Numbered from the stretch's first letter, positions 1-10,094 are shown. The stretch: 62,784 nucleotides of DNA from Armatimonadota bacterium (GCA_016869025.1 VGFA01000014.1:1-62784), one strand, 5' to 3'. The notes: generated by a model not told the origin, from the sequence alone. Made by a program: numbers and translations.

Positions 1-1325
1 GCACCATTCACGGCGTATCGCTTCCTCAACAAGCGGACCAATCCGCCGCATGCACGGGGGGCAGCCTCAAACGCGCTCGCCCTTCGCGTCCCGTGACCCT
101 CCCCGTACATCGCGCGTACGTGCTCAAGCTTCCTGCGCTTCGCCGGATGCAACGCACAGACGTCCTCAGCAAAACGGACAACGGACGGCTGACCTGCGAT
201 GACCACGTCGTAGACGCGGCGGATTCCGAAGCCGCCGCCGCTCTCCCGCCCTTGCAGCCGGCTCACGATTCCCAGCCGCCTCAGCAGCTGTTGCAGCCGT
301 ACGGCCCGCTTTCGCTCGACCGTCGTCATCCGAAGACGCGCTGTGCGGGCGCCGGGCCTAAACACGCAGCAGCCGTCTCCATCGAAGTACCCTCGCAAGA
401 AGGCGGCGATGAACGGCTCGGGGAGCCGGAAGATAGGCTTGAGATCGTCCTGCAACCCGAACCTCCTCGCCACCTGGACGAGGGCTCGGCTGTTGGCGCG
501 TGCCATCCACACATTGTCCTGGTTTCTGTGCAGCTGCACTTGAAGGCCGGGGAACAACCCGTTGAGGGTATCGCGGAAGCGCTCGATGAGTTGCCGGTCG
601 CAGTTTGTGAACGAGATGTAGTACGCCCCCTGCTTTTGGTTCTCGTACACGGTGCCGTCGGACGCAACCAGACCCAGGACGTAGAGCAGATCTTCGCTTA
701 CGGGATCGCCCCCGAGCGTCAGGCCCGAGTGCTTGCCGGAGGTGATCCGTTCGGCCTCTTCAGTGAAAACAGCCAGCCCTGTACCGACCGCGTCCGCGAT
801 CGTCCGCAAATCCCCGACGGTATACCGCCGCTTCCTGTACGAATCCGTGAGGCGCCCGTACGGGAGCCCCAGCTCTTGGGCCGCCCTGCGGACACTTCCG
901 TACTTCTCGCGCAGCAGACCGTTGACCAGACCGTTCTTCATGTGAACGAAGAAGGATTCGTTCACCTCACGTTCGGCAAGCAATTCCAAGAAGGACGGGT
1001 GCCAGGGGTGAGGCACCGGAATCTTCCGCGCGGCGTAGATCTCGTCACCGGTCTTGAGGGCTTCTGCTGGAACCATCTCGGGGCCGCTAGCGGTATCAAT
1101 GAGAATCTTGTGGTCAGGGGTGACCCGAACCTCGGCTCCAGACCGTGTCTTGATGCGGAGCAGCTTCTGTGGCCCGCGTAGCTTCCAGACCCGACTGATC
1201 CGTCCCGGCCGAATGCCTGCACCGTCCCAACTGGCGGCCGCGGTCGTCCGCGGGCTCTCCACGAAATCCTTGATGGTGACGATCTGCCCGTCACCCAGGA
1301 TGATCTCCGTGTCGCCGTCCAGGCA
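1..1325 (-). other. Intein with LAGLIDADG homing endonuclease, in ATPase subunit B (partial)
   Basis: The intein begins at Cys1 (codon 1325-1323), directly after extein residues TNY. Intein residues 1-20 form block A ([13 protein letters not shown]). Residues 63-80 form block B with the TPDH motif (TxxH, 69-72). A helix-rich stretch at about 140-181 ([18 protein letters not shown]) looks like a helix-turn-helix DNA-recognition insert. The two LAGLIDADG helices are [10 protein letters not shown] (215-224) and [10 protein letters not shown] (309-318), each keeping the catalytic acid. A block-H-like helix follows at about 342-358. The C-terminal splice block (His-Asn then Cys/Ser/Thr) is beyond the left edge, so splicing competence cannot be judged. 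The endonuclease shows no inactivating change in the visible part. Confidence 0.93.
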
Positions 1326-2093
1326 GTAGTTGGTCATGTCCGTGAGGATGACCAGTACCTGCATGTCCAGATCGAAGGCCAGGAACTCGGCGGTGGTCAG
1401 CGCCATGCGCGGGGTCATCAGCCGCTCGATCGCCGGGTCGTCGGCCAGGTTGAGGAAGACCACGCTGCGGGCCAGCGCGCCCGTTGCCTCAAACTGCTCG
1501 ATGAAGTAGGCCGCCTCACGCTGGGTGATACCCATTGCGGCGAAGACAACCGAGAACTCCTCGCCTCCCCCCAGCACCTTGGCCTGACGCGCGATCTGAG
1601 CGGCGATCTCGTTGTGGGGCAGCCCGGCGCCCGAGAAGATCGGGAGCTTCTGCCCGCGCACAAGCGTGTTGAGCCCGTCAATGGAGGAGATGCCGGTCTG
1701 TATGAACTCCTGGGGTCGCTCCCGGGCCACGGGGTTTATGGGCGTGCCGATGATCGGCAGCCGTTTCTCGGGGATGATCGGCGGGAGGCCGTCAATCGGC
1801 TCGCCCAGTCCGCTGAACCGCCGTCCTATCATGTCGCGCGAGCAGGCGATTCGCGCCACGTCCTCGCGCAGACTCACGGACGTGCGGGCCAAGTCCAGCC
1901 CGGCGGTCTCCTCGAAGACCTGTATCACCGCGTTCTTCTCTGAAACCTCGATCACCTGGCCTCCGCGCATGCCGCCTTCAGCCATGTGAATGTTCACGAT
2001 GGCGCCGTAGGCAAGGTCGCGCGCGCCCTCGACGAAAAGCAGCGGGCCCGAGATGTAGGAGATGGACCGGTACTGCTTGGTAGCCAGTGACAT
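1..2093 (-). CDS. atpB: V/A-type ATP synthase subunit B, interrupted by an intein (partial at left edge)
   Basis: This is the non-catalytic nucleotide-binding subunit B of the rotary V/A-type ATPase. The ATG at 2093-2091 opens a frame with no stop to position 1. Residues 1-256 are a normal subunit B N-terminal part, with the family segments [19 protein letters not shown] and [10 protein letters not shown]. At residue 257 the expected continuation (Cys followed by EALRE-type sequence) is replaced by [13 protein letters not shown], the start of an intein. The frame then stays open for 441 further codons, so the rest of the intein and the C-terminal extein lie outside the window. It starts 4 nt after the atpA stop. 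The frame has no stop codon in the window, so stop-bounded gene finding can miss it; long antisense frames here are shadows. Confidence 0.95.
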   Translation of the reverse strand, partial: MSLATKQYRSISYISGPLLFVEGARDLAYGAIVNIHMAEGGMRGGQVIEVSEKNAVIQVFEETAGLDLARTSVSLREDVARIACSRDMIGRRFSGLGEPIDGLPPIIPEKRLPIIGTPINPVARERPQEFIQTGISSIDGLNTLVRGQKLPIFSGAGLPHNEIAAQIARQAKVLGGGEEFSVVFAAMGITQREAAYFIEQFEATGALARSVVFLNLADDPAIERLMTPRMALTTAEFLAFDLDMQVLVILTDMTNYCLDGDTEIILGDGQIVTIKDFVESPRTTAAASWDGAGIRPGRISRVWKLRGPQKLLRIKTRSGAEVRVTPDHKILIDTASGPEMVPAEALKTGDEIYAARKIPVPHPWHPSFLELLAEREVNESFFVHMKNGLVNGLLREKYGSVRRAAQELGLPYGRLTDSYRKRRYTVGDLRTIADAVGTGLAVFTEEAERITSGKHSGLTLGGDPVSEDLLYVLGLVASDGTVYENQKQGAYYISFTNCDRQLIERFRDTLNGLFPGLQVQLHRNQDNVWMARANSRALVQVARRFGLQDDLKPIFRLPEPFIAAFLRGYFDGDGCCVFRPGARTARLRMTTVERKRAVRLQQLLRRLGIVSRLQGRESGGGFGIRRVYDVVIAGQPSVVRFAEDVCALHPAKRRKLEHVRAMYGEGHGTRRASAFEAAPRACGGLVRLLRKRYAVNG

Positions 2094-2097
2094 GGCG

Positions 2098-3858
2098 CTA
2101 CGCACCTCCTGCTGGAGCCTTCGCCCTGAAGACCTCGGGCAGCTTCGCAATCCAGGACTCGATGTAGGACCCGAACTCGTCCTTGGGCATTTCCTTCAGG
2201 CGGGCGATCTCCTCTACTTGCTTGAGGTTGAGAATCTCGTCCATCGGAACGTCGCTCCGAAGGGCCGCGCCCGCCATGTCGTAGAACATCAGGATCGCCC
2301 TCAACATCCCGCAGGCTTTGTCCATCGGACAGTGGGCGTCGGTCTCAGAGAACGAGGACTGCTGCAGGAAATCCTCGCGCAGCATCTTGCCGACCTCGAT
2401 CACCAGCCGCTGGTCGTCCTGCAGCGCATCGGGACCAACAAGCTGCACGATCTCCTGCAACTCCGCCTCCCGCTGGAGCAGCGCCGAGGCCCTGTCGCGC
2501 AGCGTTTCGAAATCCTCAGGCATGTGCTCCCGGTACCATTCCTTGAACAACGGGGTGTAGAGGCTGTACGACCGCAGCCAGTGGATCGCCGGGAAGTGCC
2601 TCCGGTTGGCGAGCCCGGCGTCCAGCGACCAGAACGTCCCGGTGATGCGCAGCGTCGCCTGCGTCACCGGCTCGGAAAGGTCGCCGCCAGGCGGAGAGAC
2701 CGCGCCCACAACCGTCACCGAGCCATCCCGCTCGGGTTGCCCCAGGCAGACCGCGCGGCCGGCCCGCTCGTAGAAGGCGGCCAGCCGGCTGGACAGGTAT
2801 GGCGGGTAGCCCTCCTCGGCGGGCATCTCCTCCAGCCGCGAGGAGATCTCGCGCATCGCCTCGGCCCAGCGGCTGGTCGAGTCCGCCATCACCGCCACCT
2901 TGTACCCTTGGTCGCGCCAGTACTCGGCCATGGTGATGCCGGTGTAGACCGAGGCCTCACGCGCCGCCACCGGCATGTTGGAGGTGTTGGCGATGATCAC
3001 GGTGCGCTCCATCAGGGGCCGTCCGGTGCGCGGATCCTCCAGCTCGGGGAATTCGTCCAGCACGTGGGTCATCTCGTTGCCACGCTCGCCGCAACCCACG
3101 TAGATGATGACGTCGGCGTTCGACCACTTGGCCAGCGTCTGCTGCATGACGGTCTTGCCGGAACCGAACGGGCCTGGGATCGAGGCCGCCCCGCCCATTG
3201 CCACAGGAAACAGCACGTCAATGATGCGCTGCCCCGAGATGAACGGCTCGCGTGGATCGCGCTTCCGTGCCACGGGCCGCGGCACCCGCACCGGCCAGCG
3301 GTGCATCAGGCGCAGCTCGGCGCCATCCGAGAGCCGTCCGATCACTTCGTCCACCGTGAACTCACCCGCCCGGATCTCGGTGACCTCGCCGCCAGGGAAA
3401 GACGGCGGCACCATGACGCGGTGCTCAAACCCGAACTCCGTCACGGTGCCGATCACGTCGCCTGGGCCCACCCGCTTCCCGGACGCGGCGTCCGGCGAGA
3501 AAGCCCACCGCCGCGAGCGATCGAGCGCTTCGGTGACGGCGCCGCGCGCGAGGAAGTCGCCCTTCTGGGCACGGAGGCTGGCGAGCGGCCGCTGGATCCC
3601 GTCGAAGATGCCGGTCAGCAACCCGGGGCCGAGCTCGACGGCCAGCGGTGTGCCGGTGCTCGTGACGGGCTCACCGACGGTCAGGCCCGAGGTGTCCTCG
3701 TATACCTGGATGAACGCGGTGTCCCCGTCGAGGCGGATGATCTCTCCCAGCAGGCCCTCCTGACCCACATGTACCAGATCGTACATGCGCGCTCCGGGAA
3801 TCCCCCTGGCGATGACCGCCGGCCCGGCGATCTTTATGATGGTGCCCTGGGTGGTCAT
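2098..3858 (-). CDS. atpA: V/A-type ATP synthase catalytic subunit A
   Basis: Catalytic nucleotide-binding subunit of the V1/A1 head, where ATP is made or hydrolysed. The 586-residue protein is of normal family length. It has the P-loop [17 protein letters not shown], the A-subunit-specific bulge region before it, and the conserved segments [12 protein letters not shown] and [14 protein letters not shown]. The start is the ATG at 3858, preceded by GGAGGGACT; a more upstream ATG at 3876 lacks a better site. Its P-loop is uninterrupted, which matters because known V/A-ATPase inteins usually sit in this subunit, whereas here the intein is in subunit B. It lies between subunit F and subunit B. 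Confidence 0.97.
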   Translation of the reverse strand: MTTQGTIIKIAGPAVIARGIPGARMYDLVHVGQEGLLGEIIRLDGDTAFIQVYEDTSGLTVGEPVTSTGTPLAVELGPGLLTGIFDGIQRPLASLRAQKGDFLARGAVTEALDRSRRWAFSPDAASGKRVGPGDVIGTVTEFGFEHRVMVPPSFPGGEVTEIRAGEFTVDEVIGRLSDGAELRLMHRWPVRVPRPVARKRDPREPFISGQRIIDVLFPVAMGGAASIPGPFGSGKTVMQQTLAKWSNADVIIYVGCGERGNEMTHVLDEFPELEDPRTGRPLMERTVIIANTSNMPVAAREASVYTGITMAEYWRDQGYKVAVMADSTSRWAEAMREISSRLEEMPAEEGYPPYLSSRLAAFYERAGRAVCLGQPERDGSVTVVGAVSPPGGDLSEPVTQATLRITGTFWSLDAGLANRRHFPAIHWLRSYSLYTPLFKEWYREHMPEDFETLRDRASALLQREAELQEIVQLVGPDALQDDQRLVIEVGKMLREDFLQQSSFSETDAHCPMDKACGMLRAILMFYDMAGAALRSDVPMDEILNLKQVEEIARLKEMPKDEFGSYIESWIAKLPEVFRAKAPAGGA

Positions 3859-3888
3859 GGCAGTCCCTCCATACACTCCGGCCGTCCG

Positions 3889-4206
3889 CTAGCGCAGCTT
3901 CACGTAGAAACCGATGTGCTCTCTCACCAGGCGCGCCACGTACGCCTCGCCGCCCTCGATCTGGGCGTGGGGCGCCGGAAACGGGACGATGATGGGGAGA
4001 TCGCGGTCACGCAGCAGACGCGCGCGCTCTTCCTTGGCGCCCTCCAGCAGCGTCTCGTTCACGGCGACCACCCCGTAGTCCAGCGTCACGAAGTGGCGCA
4101 GGTGCTCCAACGCTTCCGCGGGTGTGCCGGCCTCACGCACCTCGGCGCCCGCCAAACGGAAGCCGGTCGCCGTTTCGGGATCGGTGATCACCGCCAGCCT
4201 AAACAC
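3889..4206 (-). CDS. atpF: V/A-type ATP synthase subunit F
   Basis: Small central-stalk subunit F (105 residues) of the V/A-type ATPase, which binds subunit D and helps couple rotation. The protein starts MFRLAVITDPETATGFRLAG, typical for the family (alpha/beta fold, acidic DPE near the start), and contains the conserved VNETLL segment. It starts with GTG at 4206 and overlaps the 3' end of the subunit C gene by 8 nt, so translation is probably coupled. Assignment rests on family resemblance and operon position. Confidence 0.92.
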   Translation of the reverse strand: MFRLAVITDPETATGFRLAGAEVREAGTPAEALEHLRHFVTLDYGVVAVNETLLEGAKEERARLLRDRDLPIIVPFPAPHAQIEGGEAYVARLVREHIGFYVKLR

Positions 4207-5230
4207 GGACCATCTCCCGCCGCACCGCCTCGCGCGGCAGCCCCAGGAACGCGCCCCGCGCCACCAGGCGGAGGTTGGCCACCTCGTAGGTCTTCAGCGC
4301 CAGGTACCCGATTACAATGTCCAGCCCGAGCGGGTCGCCACGATAGCGCCCGGCCAGCGCCTGCGCCGTCGCCAGATCCAGGGCGCGCTCAAACTCCATC
4401 GGGGTCTCCGGGAGGTCGCTGACCGGGAAGCCGCTGATCCGCAGCTTGCGCCAGGCGGACGCCTGCGTGCTCGAAGCGGACAGGGCCAGGAACAGGTCCG
4501 CGGGAAGTAGCACGCCGCCGGAGATGAAGAAGCGCAGCCGCTGCTCCTCGTCCATCCCGCCTGCCGACGCTAGCTTGAGCGCGGTCTTGGCGTTCGCAGC
4601 GTCAATCTCGGCTCGGATCACCTCGCGCAGCGCCGCCGCGTCGCCGCTGCGCCCACGGGTCTGCCGCAGGCCGCGCTCGACATAGGCGCGGTCCAGCAGC
4701 AGTTCGAACGCGAGGAGGTCCTCATCCGCGGCGTAACCGGCCGCGGCAGCGGCCATGACCGGCGCGAAGGGATGCCCTACCGCCTCCAACGTGCCGGCCA
4801 CACCGGCGAGGTCAGGCGCGGTGATCATCTCTTTGAGGACGGCTTCGCCCAGCGTGCCCGCGGGCAGCAGCGCCGCCGTCACCTCGTCGGCCGGTCGGCC
4901 GGCGTACTTGCCGCGCACTATCACCCTGAGGTTTGCCATGTCCCACCGCAGCAGGACCACCTCAATCAGCGCCAAGGACCGGCCGTCGGCAAATCCCAGG
5001 ATCTTCCGCGTGGTGCGCTGGAGGTTCCTGGCCAGGGCTTCGTCCACGGCCCGGACGCCCTCGAATCGCACGAGGGCCTCCTGGAGGTCGCCGGCGTAGG
5101 GCGTGGAGGCCAGGGCCTGCAGGAACGCCGGCAGCGCCGGGGACCCCAGCAGATCATCCAGCTGTGAGGTGGTCAGCAGCCGGCTGCGCATGGCGCGCAC
5201 CCGCGCGTTGATGTACGGAAAGTCAGGCAT
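4199..5230 (-). CDS. atpC: V/A-type ATP synthase subunit C
   Basis: Subunit C (V-ATPase d / NtpC family, 343 residues), the funnel-shaped adaptor that joins the central shaft to the membrane rotor ring. The start (MPDFPYINARVRAMRSRLLT) and the Leu/Ala-rich helical body match the family, including the NLRVIVRGKYAGRP segment and the C-terminal YLALKTYEVANLRLVARG segment typical of the three-fold repeated C subunit. It lies 12 nt downstream of subunit E and overlaps subunit F by 8 nt. Confidence 0.93.
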   Translation of the reverse strand: MPDFPYINARVRAMRSRLLTTSQLDDLLGSPALPAFLQALASTPYAGDLQEALVRFEGVRAVDEALARNLQRTTRKILGFADGRSLALIEVVLLRWDMANLRVIVRGKYAGRPADEVTAALLPAGTLGEAVLKEMITAPDLAGVAGTLEAVGHPFAPVMAAAAAGYAADEDLLAFELLLDRAYVERGLRQTRGRSGDAAALREVIRAEIDAANAKTALKLASAGGMDEEQRLRFFISGGVLLPADLFLALSASSTQASAWRKLRISGFPVSDLPETPMEFERALDLATAQALAGRYRGDPLGLDIVIGYLALKTYEVANLRLVARGAFLGLPREAVRREMVRV

Positions 5231-5242
5231 CGCGCCGGACCG

Positions 5243-5830
5243 TCATCCCCACAACGTCCTGGCCACCTCGGCCGCCAGCGCCGGTCGCGCGCGCTCGAGC
5301 CGTGAGGCCAGGGTGTTTGTCACGACGAGGCGCCCGTCGGGCGAAGCGAGGCGTGCCCCGCCGTTGATTGCCGGATCGGCGCACACCGTCGCCTCCCACC
5401 CGTGCTCGCGGATCAGCGCCTCGGCAGTCGCCTGGTCCGCCTGGGCCACCATCACGACCCCCTGACCACCCAGGGTCGCCAGCCCCTCCTCGATGAACCG
5501 GCGCAGGACCTCCGGGTAGCGCCGGGCGTCGGCGGCCAGCGACTCCAGGGCTGAGTAGGCCTGCGCGAACACGCGGGAGATCTCGTCCTCCTTGGCCTGC
5601 AGTACCAGCGACGAGGCCCGCAGCATCGCTGTGCTCTTCGCCTTGACCAGCGCCGCGCGCGCATCGGCCTGAAGCCGCTCCCGCGTCGCGGCCAGCATCT
5701 CGTCGGCAGCGCGTTGTGCCTCGACCCGGATGGCCTCGGCCTGAGCCCTGGCCTCGGCCAGGAGCCGCTCGCGCTCAAAGGCGGCCTCGCGTTCGAGAAG
5801 TGCAATCAACTCAGAATCCGTTCCCGCCAT
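5243..5830 (-). CDS. atpE: V/A-type ATP synthase subunit E
   Basis: Peripheral-stalk subunit E (195 residues). The first ~100 residues form a long charged helix rich in Ala, Glu and Arg (EREAAFERERLLAEARAQA) predicted to coil with subunit G/H. The C-terminal ~90 residues form the globular head-binding domain, with the family-type segment GARLASPDGRLVVTNTLASR. Sits between subunit K and subunit C in the ATPase operon. Confidence 0.92.
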   Translation of the reverse strand: MAGTDSELIALLEREAAFERERLLAEARAQAEAIRVEAQRAADEMLAATRERLQADARAALVKAKSTAMLRASSLVLQAKEDEISRVFAQAYSALESLAADARRYPEVLRRFIEEGLATLGGQGVVMVAQADQATAEALIREHGWEATVCADPAINGGARLASPDGRLVVTNTLASRLERARPALAAEVARTLWG

Positions 5831-5839
5831 TGCCCGGTC

Positions 5840-6166
5840 CTAGATCTTCTGAACGATGAAGAAAGCGATAACGAAGCCAAGGATGATCATGGTCTCTGGA
5901 AGGACCAGGAAGATCAGCATCTGGCCGCCGATCTCCGGGCGCTCGGCCATGGCGCCGGCAGCGGCCGCGCCGATGCGCGACTGTGCCCACGCGGTTCCAA
6001 TCGCGCCGAACGCCACCGCCAGCGCCGCGGCCAGGCCCAGCAGCCCGTGAGCCAGCGTGAGCTGCTTGACCCCCGCAGCCGGGGCGGCCTCCGCGGCCAG
6101 CGCGACCGACGCGGCCGCGAGCAGTATCACACCTAGTGTAACAACGACGAACACCGCCTTCTTCAA
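5840..6166 (-). CDS. atpK: V/A-type ATP synthase subunit K (rotor proteolipid)
   Basis: Membrane rotor-ring proteolipid (108 residues). The best start is TTG at 6166, placed 8 nt after a strong AGGAGG site that lies inside the end of the subunit I gene; a longer frame to 6220 lacks this. The protein has an N-terminal hydrophobic segment ending LAAEA that resembles a signal peptide, followed by one two-helix hairpin. The second helix carries the ion-binding Glu in FLVLPETMIILGFVIAFFI, as in single-hairpin K subunits of bacterial V/A-ATPases. No Na+-specific ligand set can be asserted from sequence alone. Confidence 0.93.
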   Translation of the reverse strand: MKKAVFVVVTLGVILLAAASVALAAEAAPAAGVKQLTLAHGLLGLAAALAVAFGAIGTAWAQSRIGAAAAGAMAERPEIGGQMLIFLVLPETMIILGFVIAFFIVQKI

Positions 6167-6167
6167 G

Positions 6168-8117
6168 CTAGTCACCTCCTGTTTTGTGCAACGGCTGATA
6201 TGAGTTGCCCGTCTCATCATGGTACTTCACCTTGGTCAGGAACTCGACCCAGTTCAACCGGGCGGGCTGGATGATGTGGCCGGCGAACGTAAACACGAAG
6301 AAGAACATCTGGATAAGTATACCGGCGACCACGCCGACCCACACCGGCCCCATTCCGCCGCCCAGCTCGTTGGACACGTTCGCAAGCACCGCCGCCGCCA
6401 GGCCCACGCCGAACAACCGGGCGTATGAGAGCACGTTGCCCATGCCCGAGATCACCTCGAGCAACCACATGAGCGAGAACGGCTTGAGCACGACCCCGAT
6501 CAGAAGGAACGCAAGGAACCCTCCGGCCAGCACGACGCCGGGGCCCATCAGGCTCGGCGGGACGATGTCGCCCATGCCCCCAAGCAGCAGGAGCAGGGCA
6601 GCGACACCGCTCAGCATCGCCAGGGATTCGAACACCCCAACCAGGTGGCGGTGGCGCACCGCCAGCACCATGTGGAGGAAGTATCCCAGCGCCACCTGCA
6701 CAGCGCCAACGGCCACGGTCATGTAGAAGAAGGGGGTCGCCAGGACCACGCGGTTGAAGGCCGGATGCCACCCGAAGTGGTGCTCGATGAGATTGCCGAA
6801 GATCTCCAGGTAGAGAACCCCGAAGAGGATCACCCACGTGGCCATAACCCGGATCACCCACGACATGTCGGCAAGCACTGTGGGAGCGATGCGCATCCCC
6901 ATCTTGATGCTGCCCAGCGCAACTTCCCAGGCCTCTCGCCTGCGGGCCTTGCCGCGCATCCACCAGCCAAAGGCGAACAGCAGGGCACCGTATGCCACGT
7001 CGCCGATGACCATCCCGACGAACACCGGAAAGAAGATTGCTAGATAGATCGTGGGGTCCAGCGTGCCGTAGCGCGGGGGCTTGAACAGCCCCAGCATTCG
7101 CTGGAACGGCCTGATCACTGAGGGGTTGTCCAGCAGCACCGGCACCGCCGCGGCGTCGTGTGGATCGGCCGGCAGGTCGTGAACGAGAACGTCGCGGCCG
7201 AACCTGGCCTGCAGCGCGCCGCGGATCTCGACAATGCGATCGGCAGGCGCCCAGCCGTGCAGGATGAAGGCGTAGCGCGACTGTGCAAGGTGAACCATGG
7301 CGCGGAACTGCGCGAGCCGGTCGGAGATGAGCGCCAAGAGCGCGGTCACCCGGGGGCGGTGCCTGCGAGAGAGGTCGGCCAGCGACGTGGTGATACCGGC
7401 GATCTCGCCCGGCAGCTCGGCGCGCCGACGCTCCATCTGGCGCACCGCCTCGGCAGGCCCCTTACCGGAGAAGCGGGCGGGCAGGCGTAGCTCGCTGATC
7501 CCTGCCCTGGTGAGCCATCCACGGATCGTCTCGGCGTCGCGGTGTAGGAAGGCCACGACCACGCCGATCTTGCCCTCCTCGATCGTGCGGCTGACTACCT
7601 CGATGCGGCCGCCGGTCATCTCGCTGAGCTGGTTGCGCAGTGAGGTGACAACCGAGAGATCCTTGCCGCGCAGGATGAAGCCAACGGACTCCAGGGCCCG
7701 GCTGCCCGACAGCGCACCGAGCAGCGGGGAGAGCACACGGACCGCGCCCTCGTACGTCCGGATCATCTCGAACTCTTCCTCGGCTTCGAGCCGCCGCCGG
7801 GTGAGGACCGCCACCTCGGCCTCGATGCCGGCCAGCGCCGCGTCGAGCGGTTCGGGGTCCGCGAGCTCCTCCGGGCTGCCCGGTGCCGGGGGCACGGCCG
7901 GGAGCAGGCTGAGCAGACCGGAGGCGCGGAGGCGGGCGCGCTCAAGTGCCGCCTGAGCCGCCGAGGCCTCCTCGCCCATCTGCACGGCGCTGACAGATCC
8001 GTCCGGGGACTCGACCCGCTCGATGTGCAGAGATCCGATGCGCTGGACCTCTTCCACGACCCCGCCCAGCAGCCGCTTGGGGCCGAAGACCAGCACCCGG
8101 CGCATCTCGACGATCAT
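6168..8117 (-). CDS. atpI: V/A-type ATP synthase subunit I (membrane stator)
   Basis: Subunit I / a (649 residues), the stator that holds the ion half-channels. The N-terminal ~330 residues are a soluble helical domain with coiled-coil stretches (ALERARLRASGLLSLLP; RRRLEAEEEFEMIR). From about residue 350 there are roughly seven or eight membrane segments. The conserved membrane motif MGNVLSYARLFGVGLA contains the Arg that faces the rotor. Its ATG overlaps the stop of the upstream subunit H gene in an ATGA arrangement. Its own stop lies 1 nt before the subunit K start codon. Confidence 0.95.
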   Translation of the reverse strand: MIVEMRRVLVFGPKRLLGGVVEEVQRIGSLHIERVESPDGSVSAVQMGEEASAAQAALERARLRASGLLSLLPAVPPAPGSPEELADPEPLDAALAGIEAEVAVLTRRRLEAEEEFEMIRTYEGAVRVLSPLLGALSGSRALESVGFILRGKDLSVVTSLRNQLSEMTGGRIEVVSRTIEEGKIGVVVAFLHRDAETIRGWLTRAGISELRLPARFSGKGPAEAVRQMERRRAELPGEIAGITTSLADLSRRHRPRVTALLALISDRLAQFRAMVHLAQSRYAFILHGWAPADRIVEIRGALQARFGRDVLVHDLPADPHDAAAVPVLLDNPSVIRPFQRMLGLFKPPRYGTLDPTIYLAIFFPVFVGMVIGDVAYGALLFAFGWWMRGKARRREAWEVALGSIKMGMRIAPTVLADMSWVIRVMATWVILFGVLYLEIFGNLIEHHFGWHPAFNRVVLATPFFYMTVAVGAVQVALGYFLHMVLAVRHRHLVGVFESLAMLSGVAALLLLLGGMGDIVPPSLMGPGVVLAGGFLAFLLIGVVLKPFSLMWLLEVISGMGNVLSYARLFGVGLAAAVLANVSNELGGGMGPVWVGVVAGILIQMFFFVFTFAGHIIQPARLNWVEFLTKVKYHDETGNSYQPLHKTGGD

Positions 8118-8476
8118 GCGCCGCCCTTGACCACGTGCTCCACCACGCGTGCCACGGCCACCTCAAGCCGGTTCGCCGCCTGCCCGCGCAGGCTCTCGAT
8201 CTCGCGCTCGGCACGGTCCTGGGCCTCGTGCTGAATCCGCTGGGCCTCGTCGGCGACTCGGGCCTCGGACTCGCGTGCCAGTCGGGCGGCCTCGGCGCGG
8301 GCGTCGCGGGCGATCTGCTCGGCCTCGGCGCGCGAGCGGGCGACGATGGCCGCGGCCTCGTCGCGGGCGGCCGCGGTCAGGGCCTCGAGCTCGCGCTCCC
8401 GGTCGGCGATGACCTTCAGGAAGTGCTCGCCTGTGCCGTGATCGCCTCTGCTCCCCGCTGGTTTGTGTCCGCCCAT
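8114..8476 (-). CDS. atpH: V/A-type ATP synthase subunit H/G (peripheral-stalk coiled coil)
   Basis: First gene of the ATPase operon. The 120-residue protein is almost entirely a charged Ala/Arg/Glu helix (ARDEAAAIVARSRAEAEQIA), as expected for the peripheral-stalk subunit that pairs with subunit E. Start is ATG at 8476 with GGTGGAG just upstream. The 165-bp gap to nuoN contains GC-rich inverted sequence around 8510-8535, but no convincing T-tract terminator was found. Confidence 0.85.
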   Translation of the reverse strand: MGGHKPAGSRGDHGTGEHFLKVIADRERELEALTAAARDEAAAIVARSRAEAEQIARDARAEAARLARESEARVADEAQRIQHEAQDRAEREIESLRGQAANRLEVAVARVVEHVVKGGA

Positions 8477-8642
8477 ACTCCACCGGCCCTCGCCATTATG
8501 TCAGCAGAAACCCCCAGGACGCGGGGCCCCGGGGGGCTCAATCCACACTTCAGACTAGCGGCCCCTCCCTGACCCGTCAAGGCGGGGCAGGATCCGGCCA
8601 CCGCGCGGGTTTCCGACGTTCGGTCGAGCCCTTCCTTCTGAT

Positions 8643-10085
8643 CTACAGCCGCAGCAGCATCGCGGCCGCCCCAGCAAGGACGACAAACGGCTGTGGGAAG
8701 ACCCCAATCACAAGGGTCCCCAGCGCCGCTATCCCCAGGGCCAGGCGCAGGGGCGCCGGTTCGGCCGCCAATCCACCCGAAGGCAAAGGGAGCAGGTACA
8801 TGACACGGATCACGTTCACGTAGTAGTACAACGCCACCACGCTGTTGACCACCCCCACCACGGCCAGCCACAGCAGCCCGTTGTTGACCGCCGCGCCGAA
8901 GATGTAGAACTTGCCGAGGAACCCGCCCGTGGGCGGTATGCCGGTCAGCGACAGCATGAACAGCGCCATGACGGCGGCCAGGCCGGCCGAGCGCTGCGCA
9001 AGGCCGGCGTAGCTTGGTATCTCGTCCGAACCCAACCTTGCTCCGACCGCTATCGCGACAAAGAACGCGCCCAGGTTTGTGAACGTGTACGCCAGCAGGT
9101 ATATCAGCAGGCCGGGGGCGCCGAAGTCGCCACGGTGGGCCGCGACCCCCATCAGCAGGAAGCCGGCGTGCGATATGCTGGAGTACGCCAGCATCCGCTT
9201 GATGTTGCGCTGCGGCAGGGCCAGCAGGTTGCCCAGTGTCATGCTCACCGCGGACAGGCCCGCGATCGGCGCGACCCAGTCCACCGGGCCCGGATTGATG
9301 GCGACCATCAGGAACCTAACCAGCGCCGCGAACCCAGCTGCCTTGGACGCCACGGCCAAAAATGCCGCCACCGGCGTCGGCGCGCCCTCGTAGACGTCCG
9401 GCGTCCACTGGTGGAACGGGACCATCGAGACCTTGAACCCCAGACCGGCTAGCGCCATGCCCACCGCGAGCACCAGGGCGGGTTGGGGCGCGGTCCGAAC
9501 CCGATCGGCGATGGCGTAGAGGTTGGTCTCTCCGGTCAGGCCATAGAGGATCGAGAAGCCGTAGATCATCACGGCCGAGGAGGCGGCGCCGAACAGGAAG
9601 TACTTGATCCCGGCCTCGTTGCTCCGGACGTCGGACTTGAAGTACCCGGCCATGACGTACGAGGAGAGACTCACGAACTCGATCGAGAGCGCCAGCAGGA
9701 TCAGGTCGGCGCTGGCCGCCATTAGGCACACGCCCAACGCCGCGAAGGTCAACAGCACGTACATCTCGCCCTCGAAGCCCGTGCGCCCCCGGAGCGCATC
9801 CATGGCGGACAGGATGACCAGGATTGTGGCAACCACGGCGATGAGCTTGAAGAAGATCGCGAAGCCGTCCACCGCGTAGGCGTTGAAGAAGACGGTGCGG
9901 GCGGGCGTGCCCAGCATCCCGAGAATGGGCATCAGGACGAGAAGCAGCCCCACGACGGCCGTCCAGCCCACCAGGCGCTTGCGGTCGCCCGGCAGCAACA
10001 AATCGAGCGCCACCAGCAACAGGCCCAATCCCGTGAGCCAGAACTCGGGGACGAGCGACCAGAGATCTTCAATCGGTATCGGCAT
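8643..10085 (-). CDS. nuoN: NADH-quinone oxidoreductase subunit N
   Basis: Antiporter-like, proton-pumping membrane subunit of complex I (480 residues, about 14 transmembrane helices). Family motifs include KYFLFGAASSAVMIYGFSIL, FHQWTPDVYEGAPTPVAAFL and the lysine-containing helix SKAAGFAALVRFL. It is the last gene of the nuoA-H-J-K-L-M-N run and follows nuoM by 9 nt. Confidence 0.96.
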   Translation of the reverse strand: MPIPIEDLWSLVPEFWLTGLGLLLVALDLLLPGDRKRLVGWTAVVGLLLVLMPILGMLGTPARTVFFNAYAVDGFAIFFKLIAVVATILVILSAMDALRGRTGFEGEMYVLLTFAALGVCLMAASADLILLALSIEFVSLSSYVMAGYFKSDVRSNEAGIKYFLFGAASSAVMIYGFSILYGLTGETNLYAIADRVRTAPQPALVLAVGMALAGLGFKVSMVPFHQWTPDVYEGAPTPVAAFLAVASKAAGFAALVRFLMVAINPGPVDWVAPIAGLSAVSMTLGNLLALPQRNIKRMLAYSSISHAGFLLMGVAAHRGDFGAPGLLIYLLAYTFTNLGAFFVAIAVGARLGSDEIPSYAGLAQRSAGLAAVMALFMLSLTGIPPTGGFLGKFYIFGAAVNNGLLWLAVVGVVNSVVALYYYVNVIRVMYLLPLPSGGLAAEPAPLRLALGIAALGTLVIGVFPQPFVVLAGAAAMLLRL

Positions 10086-10094
10086 CGGGAATCC

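Noticed and set aside
93-1181. Long plus-strand open frame (362 codons) over the left end
   Set aside because: It is antisense to the continuous subunit B/intein frame, which has clear protein motifs; the plus-strand translation has none.
2062-4422. 786-codon plus-strand open frame antisense to the ATPase A and F genes
   Set aside because: Shadow frame caused by GC-rich codon bias opposite atpA and atpF; composition is His/Arg/Gly-rich with no domain.
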